Below, in pieces: positions 7,655 to 14,612 of a stretch of DNA of 18,246 nucleotides; position 1 is the stretch's first letter, and every line of letters starts with the position of its first letter. The notes under the pieces were generated by a model that had not been told where the DNA came from, made no database searches, and saw only the letters and a list, made by a program, of their open reading frames with translations. The position numbers were made by a program, and so were the translations under genes. The stretch is from CBCXVS01 sp965178525 (GTDB lineage Bacteria > Tectomicrobia > Entotheonellia > Entotheonellales > Entotheonellaceae): contig CBCXVS010000148.1 of the NCBI GenBank assembly GCA_965178525.1, positions 1-18,246 of the forward strand, written 5' to 3'.

Positions 7655-8458
7655 ATGCGGCTACAACGTCATATGCGGGCATTTTGGTGGTTTATGGAGG
7701 GCCGGTTAGCCGGCATGGCGCGCCCCGGTTTTAACCGCAGTCATTGGTCCGATCTGTCGTTGGAGGAGGCGATGGTTTTGAGCTGGCTAGGCAAGCAAAC
7801 CGATCCCGCTCCGGCGCTTGACGATTTGTGGCAGTATTTCGAGCATTACGGGCCGAAGGTCGCGCTCTTCTACGATCTTACGAACGCTGAGTTCAGCGAG
7901 CGGCTGAGCCATCTGCATGAACGTCAAGCCCTGCTCGCGGTGCTGGAGAGCTTGAGTGCGAAAACCCATATGTTCCACGATGTATCCTGGATCGATGAGG
8001 ATTCGCAGGCGCGGTTAGGTGTAACGTATAACATGCAACGTCTGTATGACGAGGTGGCGCTACTCAAACAACATGGGATCTCTGTGCTCATCTCGCTCTT
8101 GGAGCACCCTCTGGATCACCACATCCTCAACGAGCATTTTACGGTGCAGCATCTGCCCATCGAAGACGCGACACCTCCAAGCCGTGAGCAAGTCTTCCGC
8201 TTGGCCGAGATGCTGCACTCGAATCTCGCCACGGGCCGCAACGTGGCGGTCCATTGCCTGGCCGGCGTTGGCCGCACGACGACCATGCTCATCGCTGCCC
8301 ATCTGGTACAGGGCTACGCCCTACACGATATGACGGCTTGGATCCGCCGATGCAACCCGTATTTCTTGTTCCGTGGGAGCCAAGCGAGGTTCGTCTACGA
8401 ACTTGCCGAGGATATTGCCAGTGGGCGTGAGGCAGTGCTACCCGCCCCATCGAGATAA
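7655..8458 (+). CDS. Dual-specificity / protein-tyrosine phosphatase (DUSP23-like)
   Basis: A 267-residue predicted cytoplasmic phosphatase acting through a phosphocysteine intermediate. The P-loop is VHCLAGVGRTT, with H200, nucleophile C201 and R207 matching HCxxGxxR(S/T). Likely general acid is D171 in PIEDATPP. The N-terminal MEGRLAGMARPGF (14-26) resembles the opening strand of DUSP23-type phosphatases (GRLAGxxxP). Residues 27-115 form an extra helical insertion rich in aromatic residues before the core resumes. AAGGAAAG precedes the ATG by a few bases. Its stop lies 5 bp before the EgtD-like methyltransferase, so the two are almost certainly co-transcribed. Substrate may be a phosphoprotein, phosphoinositide or small phosphate ester. 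Confidence 0.87.
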   Translation: MRLQRHMRAFWWFMEGRLAGMARPGFNRSHWSDLSLEEAMVLSWLGKQTDPAPALDDLWQYFEHYGPKVALFYDLTNAEFSERLSHLHERQALLAVLESLSAKTHMFHDVSWIDEDSQARLGVTYNMQRLYDEVALLKQHGISVLISLLEHPLDHHILNEHFTVQHLPIEDATPPSREQVFRLAEMLHSNLATGRNVAVHCLAGVGRTTTMLIAAHLVQGYALHDMTAWIRRCNPYFLFRGSQARFVYELAEDIASGREAVLPAPSR

Positions 8459-8463
8459 CCCCT

Positions 8464-9444
8464 ATGCCAACCACTTTGACCTTTGACGATTCGCAATACC
8501 CGGTCCGGGTGGCAGCCCAGCTCCGCCACGGGTTGCGTACACGACACCTGCCGATGAAATTTCTTTATGATTCACCCGCGCAGGCACAACGCTGGTTGGC
8601 GTATCATCAAGCCTACTCACCATCGCGTACTGAAGCCGACCTGCTCGCCCTCTACCAACAGTCCTTTCAGGCCGCGCTGCATGCCCTGCAACCCACGTCA
8701 CTTCACTACATCAGCCTGGGATGCGGGGGCGGGAGAAAGGACGCCCTGTTTTTGCAGCAAGCATGGCGTCAGTTCACGCATCTCTATTTCACCCCCACTG
8801 ATATCAGCGCTGCGCTCGTGCTGGAAACGATGGTACACATCCAAGAGACCCTGCCGGCCTTGCCATGCTCGCCGCTCGTGCTTGATCTTGAGGCGCAGCC
8901 AGACCTCACGGCTGCGTTTGCGGCACACGAAACGGCGACAAGTCAGCGTCTGCTCTCCTGCTTTGGAATGCTTCCCAATTTCGATTATCCGATCTTTTTG
9001 CCTTATGTGCAGCGCCTCATGCGTCCCGCCGATCGGCTGCTCATCTCCGCCAACCTCTCGCCGTTGCCCTATCCGGACGCTTGCGCCCACATCGTGCCGC
9101 AATACGATAACCCCTTGGCGCATGCCTGGTTTGCCGGTTTGCTGGAGAGCCTGGGTTTTCCCATGCCGCAGGTCCACATCGCCGTACAAGCAGCTCCCCT
9201 CCACAGGGATGGGCATATCTGGCAGATCCGGGCATTTGCCACGTTTGAACAACCGGTCACCATCACCGTGTACGAGGAATCTTTTACCTGTACGCCCGAC
9301 GAGCCCCTGCAGCTGTTTTTCTCCACCCGCTTCACGCCCCAGGTCATGCCCCGCGTGCTCGCCGATGCGGGCTTGCGCGTCATCGAAACATTTCTCTCGG
9401 CCTCACAGGAGGAAGGCATTTATCTCTGCGCCGGCTCAGCCTAA
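8464..9444 (+). CDS. EgtD-family (histidine-specific type) SAM methyltransferase
   Basis: A 326-residue protein related to the Methyltransf_33 family that includes the ergothioneine enzyme EgtD. The N-terminal signature GLRTRHLPMKFLYDS (23-37) and YSPSRTEADLL (51-61) parallels EgtD's LPPKYFYD and Y.PTRTE motifs. The SAM site is YISLGCGGGRKD (82-93). The C-terminal part (IWQIRAFATFE, then YEESFTCTPDEPLQLFFSTRFTP) matches the family's later strands, where EgtD has its substrate pocket. The usual EgtB partner is not adjacent, and I cannot see enough to say that histidine is the substrate. It begins 5 bp after the phosphatase stop without a strong ribosome binding site, suggesting translational coupling. 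Its last 9 bases overlap the convergent SDR gene. Confidence 0.78.
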   Translation: MPTTLTFDDSQYPVRVAAQLRHGLRTRHLPMKFLYDSPAQAQRWLAYHQAYSPSRTEADLLALYQQSFQAALHALQPTSLHYISLGCGGGRKDALFLQQAWRQFTHLYFTPTDISAALVLETMVHIQETLPALPCSPLVLDLEAQPDLTAAFAAHETATSQRLLSCFGMLPNFDYPIFLPYVQRLMRPADRLLISANLSPLPYPDACAHIVPQYDNPLAHAWFAGLLESLGFPMPQVHIAVQAAPLHRDGHIWQIRAFATFEQPVTITVYEESFTCTPDEPLQLFFSTRFTPQVMPRVLADAGLRVIETFLSASQEEGIYLCAGSA

Positions 9445-10164
9445 ATTCCAGGCCCCGGTCACCAGCAGATTCGTGCCGGAAACCTGTCGCGCCGACTCTG
9501 AGAGCAGATAATCCAGCGCCCCCAAGATATCCTCAAAACGGCCGGGTTGTCCCGCCGGCAAGTCTTCTGGAGGCACACCGACGCTGTTCTCCAAAAATCC
9601 CGGCGAAATCATGTTGACCGTGATTCCTTGTGGCATCAGAAGTTGGGCATAGCTTCGCGTTAAGACGTGCAACCCGAGCTTGGCAATGTGATAGGGCGTC
9701 GCCATCACGCGTGCTTCGATCCGGTCGCAGCCGGAATCGCCCAGATTGACGATGCGGCCGGGAGGGCGCGCCGCCTGCAGCAATGGCAGCGCCAACTGGG
9801 TGAGATGAAAGGTTGTGGTACAGTTGAGGGTTAACGCGGTCTCCCATTGTTCCAAGGTGATGCGTGGCAGCCGTTCCAAAGGATACCAGCCGAGATTATT
9901 GACCAGCACGTGGAGTTCCGGCGTCACCGTGGCGATCTGCGCCATGAGCTGCGTCCGGGCCTCAGGTTGCAACATATCGGCCTGCAAGGCTAATGCCTCT
10001 CCGCCCTCGGCAGTGATGTCCTGCAGCAGCGTCTCAGCCTCCTGTTGGCTCGTATAATAATGGAAGATGAGCGCATAGCCCTGCTGGGCCAGATGGCGTA
10101 CGAGCGCCCGGCCAAGGCCCTGCGCGCCGGCAGTGACGAAAGCGTAGCGGCGTGTCATAGGCAT
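9436..10164 (-). CDS. Short-chain dehydrogenase/reductase (SDR)
   Basis: A 242-residue classical SDR, predicted cytosolic and NAD(P)H-dependent. The cofactor motif is TAGAQGLG (11-18), followed by NNLG (89-92). Catalytic residues are N114, S144 and the Y158-x3-K162 pair (YHIAK). The closing segment ITVNMISPGFLENSV and VSGTNLLVTGAWNLG is typical of fabG- and pteridine-reductase-like SDRs. A pteridine role (FolM/PTR1-like) is a tempting idea, because a dihydropteroate-synthase-like gene lies four genes upstream, but the sequence does not prove it. A second in-frame ATG at 10158 is an alternative start; neither has a strong ribosome binding site. It follows the PqiC-like lipoprotein gene by 34 bp and is probably last in that transcript. 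Confidence 0.88.
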   Translation of the reverse strand: MPMTRRYAFVTAGAQGLGRALVRHLAQQGYALIFHYYTSQQEAETLLQDITAEGGEALALQADMLQPEARTQLMAQIATVTPELHVLVNNLGWYPLERLPRITLEQWETALTLNCTTTFHLTQLALPLLQAARPPGRIVNLGDSGCDRIEARVMATPYHIAKLGLHVLTRSYAQLLMPQGITVNMISPGFLENSVGVPPEDLPAGQPGRFEDILGALDYLLSESARQVSGTNLLVTGAWNLG

Positions 10165-10198
10165 GCGAGCAGAAAAGGGTTTATCATGTCACGGCGTA

Positions 10199-10822
10199 TC
10201 AACGGGTGGCCTCGCTCTGCGCCAAGGCCCTGAGCGCCACGGCCATGTCACGGCTGAGGTCGCCCAGCGCCCGGCTCAGCGCCGCCACCAGGACCCGGTA
10301 ATCCGCTGTCTCGACGGGGAGCGTGAAGCTGGACGTCTTCCGCATGCGTTCACGCTTTTGGGAATCGACAATCTGCCACTGTGCGGTGAGCACACCGCGC
10401 TCACCCATCGTCCCCTCGAATCGGGTTATACGGACAAGAACCTGAAAAGTCAATGCGGCCGATCGCGGCCAGGGGTGGGTCACAACGTAGTCTGTCGCGA
10501 GCAAAAGCGACAGATTCTCAGCCAAAACACGCGTGACATTGTCCTGCAGGGGTTCGGCCCACTGGTCAAACTCTGCAAACCGGAGTTCATGCCGACCCAT
10601 GCGGGCGGCGATCTGCGGCCGATCCAAATACCGGGGTAGCTCAACGGGGCCAACTCCAATGACGATATCACGTCTATCGCCTGGGAGGGGTTGCAAGCGC
10701 GCCGAACTCGGCAGGGCTGTCAAAATATAAAACCGTGTTGGCGCCGTGCTCGCACAGCCGCCTAATAGCAGGAGAAGACCACCGAGCAAGACCGGGTATC
10801 GCCCAAAGCGCCGCGCCATCAT
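10199..10822 (-). CDS. pqiC: PqiC-like ABC-transport auxiliary lipoprotein
   Basis: A 207-residue outer-membrane lipoprotein candidate. The signal peptide VLLGGLLLLLGGCAS contains a lipobox ending at C23, the expected lipidation site. The mature domain (TRFYILTALP, then IVIGVGPVELPRYLDRPQI and RFAEFDQWAEPLQDNVTRVLAENL) is the ABC_trans_aux/PqiC family pattern. The family partners with MCE proteins in trans-envelope lipid transport. The gene overlaps the MCE gene by 4 bp (ATGA at 10819-10822), showing translational coupling and a shared function. The gene symbol indicates family, not proven orthology. No permease or ATPase of the system is in the window. Confidence 0.85.
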   Translation of the reverse strand: MMARRFGRYPVLLGGLLLLLGGCASTAPTRFYILTALPSSARLQPLPGDRRDIVIGVGPVELPRYLDRPQIAARMGRHELRFAEFDQWAEPLQDNVTRVLAENLSLLLATDYVVTHPWPRSAALTFQVLVRITRFEGTMGERGVLTAQWQIVDSQKRERMRKTSSFTLPVETADYRVLVAALSRALGDLSRDMAVALRALAQSEATR

Positions 10823-11931
10823 CTGCCTTCGGTTCGACTTTTGCCCCGCAGCAAGGCTTCGGGGTTGCGTTGGAGATACTCTGCGAGCAGGCGAATCGCA
10901 CGCGCCGCCCCTTCGAGGGACTCCAGAGTCTGCGCGAGATCATTCACCACGAGGGAATCCGATCCGGCCAGGTCCGCTGCAGCGGCGAAGGCGCGCTCGG
11001 CTTGCTTCAGGGTGGGCGAGGCCGCCCCTTCGAGCCTGCCTAAGGTCTGCCGGACCTGCCGCAGCGCACCACGCGTCTCCGCCAGGGTGTCCTGCGTACT
11101 CCCGATGAAGGGGTCAACCTGACGATCGACATGCTGTACCAGCCGCTGCACCGCTAGCAGTGTCACCTGTGCGGTCTCCAGAGTAGCCGTTGCCGTATCG
11201 GCTGTATCGTTGAGCTTCTCGACAAATTGCGGAACGTCAGTCAACATCCCAGCGAAGGCCTGATCGGCCTCCTGCAGGATCGACCCCAGCGACGCAAGCA
11301 CTTGATCGATCTCGGGGTTGGTCAAAATGTCATTGATGCGCTGGAGCATGAGCAGAATGCCATTGAGAAGCTGATCGACGGGAAACTTCCCCAGCGCGTC
11401 CATGGCGCGTCTGATCGTGTCGACCGCCTCTTCCAGAACCGTGGGAACGGTGGGAATCTCCTGATGTTCAGTAGAAAGACTGACGAGCCTGGCCGGCGTG
11501 CGGGGATAGAAATCAAGCGCGATGAACAACAGGCCCGTCACGAAACTCTGCATCTGCCATTGGCCGCGGAGACCATGTTCGATCAGATCGTCAATCTCAT
11601 CCGGCGTGCTCGATGAGGCAGGGGAAATGGTACCGTCTGTGACTTCATTGAGCCGTTTCGGCTTGACCTCAATGAGAACCTCAATATAAGCCGTGTAATC
11701 CTGGGTGTTGTACAAAGCCCGAACATTTTTCACTGTGCCGACTTCAACACCGCGGAATTTAACGGGCGCGCCCACATTGAGGCCATTGACAGAGCCTCCG
11801 AAATATAACACGAAGGTGTTTTTTTCGGCGAACAAGCCACCGCTGCCAAACACGAATATCGCCGCGACAATCAGCGCCAAAGCACCTACGATAAAGGCGC
11901 CGATCACGGTTGGATTGGCTTTCGTCCCCAT
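10819..11931 (-). CDS. MCE-domain (MlaD/PqiB-like) lipid-transport protein
   Basis: A 370-residue inner-membrane-anchored periplasmic protein. One transmembrane helix spans about residues 9-29 (VIGAFIVGALALIVAAIFVF). The MCE domain follows at about 38-135, with FGGSVNGLNVGAPVKFRGVE then VGTVKNV and QSFVTGLLFIALDFYP as hallmarks. Residues about 150-365 are long helices with regular hydrophobic spacing, a coiled coil typical of needle-forming MCE proteins. It probably forms a hexamer that moves phospholipids or other hydrophobic molecules between membranes with the PqiC-like lipoprotein encoded next. Upstream, where MlaE permease and MlaF ATPase genes usually lie, there is instead a dihydropteroate-synthase-like gene 69 bp away. 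AAGAGG precedes the ATG. Confidence 0.9.
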   Translation of the reverse strand: MGTKANPTVIGAFIVGALALIVAAIFVFGSGGLFAEKNTFVLYFGGSVNGLNVGAPVKFRGVEVGTVKNVRALYNTQDYTAYIEVLIEVKPKRLNEVTDGTISPASSSTPDEIDDLIEHGLRGQWQMQSFVTGLLFIALDFYPRTPARLVSLSTEHQEIPTVPTVLEEAVDTIRRAMDALGKFPVDQLLNGILLMLQRINDILTNPEIDQVLASLGSILQEADQAFAGMLTDVPQFVEKLNDTADTATATLETAQVTLLAVQRLVQHVDRQVDPFIGSTQDTLAETRGALRQVRQTLGRLEGAASPTLKQAERAFAAAADLAGSDSLVVNDLAQTLESLEGAARAIRLLAEYLQRNPEALLRGKSRTEGR

Positions 11932-12000
11932 GTGGTACGCCTCTTGGTCTTAACGAGTTGCCTGCATGCGTGCGCATCCATAGCGTCTGTTGGATAGCGG

Positions 12001-12900
12001 TCAAAAGGGTTGATAGAGCGCCATGACTTGGCGCACCCGATGAACCGTGCGAATTTCATGTGAACGAATCATGTGGGTGCCACCGAGGAGGGCCAGGACA
12101 CTAAAGAAGGGCTCGGCGGAACGGCGTTCATCTTGCAAAAAAATCTCGGGGGCATGGGGAAGGATGTTAAAGGTCGGATAGCCGAGTTCATGCAGGCGGA
12201 AACACTGTAAGAACGTGTTGATCTGATAATGGATACGCCGCCGGCTATCCTGCAAATTGTTGTAATAAAATCCCAGCCCCGGATCAATGATACACTTGCG
12301 CACCCCAAGCTGTTCCGCTTTGGCTGTCAACTGACGAAAATATCGGCAAATCTCCGACGTCATATCCTCCTGGAAGCGAAACTCGGCCACATCGCGCACG
12401 GTTTCGCCTTGCACATAACAGAGAATGACGGCGACATTATATGTTGCCGCCAGTTCAAAAACCGCCTCGTCATAACGCGTCCCCGTCAGGTTGAACACAT
12501 CGGCTCCGGCCTGGGCACAGGCATCCAGCACTTCGGGATAATAACTTTCGATGGAGACGAGCAAGCGCCGGGCTTTCAAGGCTTCGACCACGGGCAACAA
12601 CCGCTCTAACTGCTGTTTGATATCGGCTCGGCGCGCATGGGGCAAGGTGGACTCCGCGCCAATATCGATCATATCAGCGCCATCGGCAGCGAGGATCTCG
12701 GCTCGCGCAATTGCCTCTTCCGTTGTCGCACATACACTTTCCCGGTACCAGGAATCCGTCGAGAGATTAATCACGCCGACCAGATACCGGGCGCGGTTAA
12801 AATCGAACAGCTGCTCACCAATATGAAAACAGCGCACGGGTTGCCCCAGCGCGTCGCGGTAGGTATGCAGCAGAGTACTGAGCACCTGGAAATCGAGCAC
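12001..12900 (-). CDS. Divergent dihydropteroate-synthase-like (pterin-binding family) protein
   Basis: A 299-residue TIM-barrel protein related to FolP. Recognisable DHPS landmarks are LVGVINLSTDSW (40-51, for GILNVTPDSF), ADMIDIGAESTLPHA (75-89, for DIGGESTRPGA), FNLTG (136-140, for INDVSG), IIDPGLGFYYNN (204-215, for DPGxGFGK) and IRSHEIR (278-284, for RVHDV). Several catalytic positions differ: the VDT aspartate is SIES (E118), ND has become NL, and the SRK motif that binds pterin/pABA is missing, replaced by NILPHAPEIF. It therefore may not make dihydropteroate. The wider family also includes methyltetrahydrofolate-binding methyltransferases. The start is GTG (complement of 12898-12900) with a weak ribosome binding site. 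Two palindromic repeats lie in the 236-bp leader after the GrdB-like gene. Confidence 0.8.
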   Translation of the reverse strand: MLDFQVLSTLLHTYRDALGQPVRCFHIGEQLFDFNRARYLVGVINLSTDSWYRESVCATTEEAIARAEILAADGADMIDIGAESTLPHARRADIKQQLERLLPVVEALKARRLLVSIESYYPEVLDACAQAGADVFNLTGTRYDEAVFELAATYNVAVILCYVQGETVRDVAEFRFQEDMTSEICRYFRQLTAKAEQLGVRKCIIDPGLGFYYNNLQDSRRRIHYQINTFLQCFRLHELGYPTFNILPHAPEIFLQDERRSAEPFFSVLALLGGTHMIRSHEIRTVHRVRQVMALYQPF

Positions 12901-12922
12901 GGCCCTATCGTCCCCTTGTCGC

Positions 12923-12998
12923 TTACGTACCCAAACAACATGACATGTCTATCTTTCCTCTGGAGTCGTGCAGACAGGTCATGCTGTCCGGGCGCTTA
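12923..12998 (+). repeat. Palindromic dispersed repeat, copy 2 (divergent)
   Basis: Runs from TTACGTACCCAAACAACATG to CTGTCCGGGCGCTTA with the core ATCTTTCCTCTGGAG intact. Its arms differ from the other copies but pair better: CATGAC (12939-12944) with GTCATG (12979-12984), and TGTCT (12946-12950) with AGACA (12972-12976). It lies 22 nt upstream of the DHPS-like start codon, so it would be in that gene's leader. Confidence 0.8.
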
Positions 12999-13064
12999 AA
13001 ACGTGCGGAATAAAGAATCGCCGAGACGGTGTCCTTTTTCTGCGATGGGCATGGGTATCACGAC

Positions 13065-13139
13065 GAAGTACCGAAACAAAATTAAATGTTTATCTTTCCT
13101 CTGGAAAAATGTATCAAGGTCATTCTGTCCAGGTACTTA
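13065..13139 (+). repeat. Palindromic dispersed repeat, copy 3
   Basis: Runs from GAAGTACCGAAACAAAATTA to CTGTCCAGGTACTTA, with core TTATCTTTCCTCTGGAAAAA. It sits in the same orientation as copy 2, 66 bp away. Its last three bases, TTA, are the complement of the TAA stop codon of the GrdB-like selenoprotein. Confidence 0.9.
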
Positions 13140-14468
13140 TGTCAGCGACTCCGCATCGACGTCGAAGACGGTCGGCTGCTGCACGGGTGTGCACAAAGCC
13201 TGGAGAATCCTTTCGACAAACTTGCGGCGCCAGGCATACTCCTCCGCCGGTGGCAGCTCAGGCTGCCCAAAGGGGTGATGAAAGCGGCCGCCTCGCACAA
13301 TGCGATTGGCCCCCACCCGAGTCGCCACGGTATACAGGCAAGTCGCCAGTACCGTTGGCAGTCCCACGCGCTCACATTCCTTGGCGATCGTAGCACCGCT
13401 ACGCGTGCCCGTGCCTCACGTCGCCGGCACAATGACCGCCCCGACGCCACAGCGTTGCAGCTCTGCCGCAATCTCCGCGCCAATCTTGCGCATCGCATTC
13501 AAACTGCCTAGATTGCCTACCGTGACAAAAAGCGTCTCAAGCAGTTTGCCAATCTGGCCTTCGTGTTCGAGTTCTCGCAAGGCATCGAGGGGGACAACGC
13601 GATTCGGATCCTGCAATGCGGCGGTGTTGTCATAGCCGCCGTGTACGGCATCCCATTCGCCTGGCACGAGGCGCTCCATACCGGCCATCGGATACGCCGC
13701 CCAGTGGGTTGCCCCCGCCGCGGGGAGCCGGTCGGGATTACCCGTGCGCACGAGGCCGGACTCGGTCACCACTGCGCACAGGGTTGTGGTCAGCTCCTGG
13801 AGCGGCGCTGGCGGCGGTATGACCTCAGAGGTTTCGATGGCAATCTCACTGTGATACGGCTCGCCACGCCACTTGCGTATGGCCATATCCACGGCTCGTG
13901 CCGCAGCCGGACGGCCAGTCGGCATTGTGCGGCGGACGGCCCGGGGCAAAAACCCCTCCTCAGCCGCCGATCCAATCGGCTTCCCACGGCCGCGTTTCAC
14001 GGCTAAGGCCGCCATACGCTCAAGCGCCTGCGGCATGCCCACGGCACTGGCTTCCGTGGCGACGATGTAGAGATGCTTGGCGCGAAAGAGATCACTGCCC
14101 GGATTTTCCACATGCATGCCCGTGACCGCCGAAATGCCCAGGCGCTCGGCCTGCAGGCACAAACGGCCACAGGCCAGGCCATAGCGCCCGGAGCGAAACG
14201 CCGGGCCGGCGACAAAGACATGCGGCTGTAGCGCTTGTAAACGTTGCCCAACCCACGCCACGACTTCGTCTTCTTGCTCGCTAAAATACCCATCGCCACA
14301 GACAATTGTCGCGATCACCTCGCCGTGTCCGACTAGTTTCTGTGCCAGTAAGCGGCCCGGCCCCACGGCGCCTTCCTGCATCCGTACCGGTGTCTGCGCC
14401 GCTTCTTCTCCCCCCATGCCGCCATAGAAGGCATTGATGAAGTGGACCATGCGGAGCATCTCTGTCAT
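13137..14468 (-). CDS. grdB: GrdB-type glycine/betaine/sarcosine reductase selenoprotein B (UGA read as Sec)
   Basis: A 443-residue protein if the in-frame UGA at 13416-13418 (codon 351) is selenocysteine. The N-terminus MVHFINAFYGGMGGEEAA, then GPGRLLAQKL, IVCGDGYF, VAGPAFRSGRYGLACG and AVTGMHVENPG follow GrdB closely. Around the UGA the reading is VIVPATUGTGTRSGATIAKE, the counterpart of STUGTCTRCGAT in clostridial GrdB at about the same residue. Homology continues after it (GLPTVLATCLYTVATRVGAN, then HHPFGQPELPP), so the UGA is not a terminator. The two Cys near Sec in the classical enzyme are Gly and Ser here. AGGAG lies 6 nt before the ATG. The stop TAA comes from palindromic repeat copy 3. 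The grdE-like gene lies 144 bp upstream. The symbol denotes family; the substrate is unknown. Confidence 0.92.
13389..13403 (-). promoter_or_regulatory. SECIS-like hairpin after the UGA codon
   Basis: On the minus strand CGTAGC-GGT-GCTACG forms a perfect 6-bp stem with a GGU triloop. It begins 12 nt after the UGA, placing the loop at nt 19-21. Bacterial SECIS elements are hairpins just downstream of UGA, with a G near the start of the apical loop and roughly this spacing. This supports selenocysteine insertion by SelB. Confidence 0.7.
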
Positions 14469-14525
14469 ATCACGCTCCTATGCTTCGCGTTCCTTCGCGC
14501 CCTTCTCGGATCCTGTTTTCATCTT

Positions 14526-14598
14526 TAAGTACTGAAACAAAATTAAATATATCTTTCCTCTGGAGAAATATATCAAGGTAATTCTGTCCAGGTACTTA
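14526..14598 (+). repeat. Palindromic dispersed repeat, copy 4 (closest to consensus)
   Basis: A 73-bp element from TAAGTACTGAAACAAAATTA to CTGTCCAGGTACTTA. The ends TAAGTAC/GTACTTA pair perfectly. AATTA pairs with TAATT, and ATATATCTTTCC pairs with GGAGAAATATAT across a TCT loop with one mismatch. It fills half of the 144-bp gap between the grdE-like and grdB-like genes. A second TAAGTA, which is the grdE stop, lies just outside its end. Confidence 0.92.
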
Positions 14599-14612
14599 TG
14601 GTGTTCGGATAC

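Noticed and set aside
13137..13367. Separate 76-codon gene downstream of the GrdB-like frame
   Set aside because: It is the in-frame continuation of GrdB after the UGA; its starting Met is inside the conserved GLPTVLATC block, so it is the C-terminus of the selenoprotein.
13416..13418. UGA as a nonsense mutation making grdB a pseudogene
   Set aside because: It falls at the known Sec position, is followed by conserved sequence with no other lesion, and a SECIS-like hairpin is correctly spaced.
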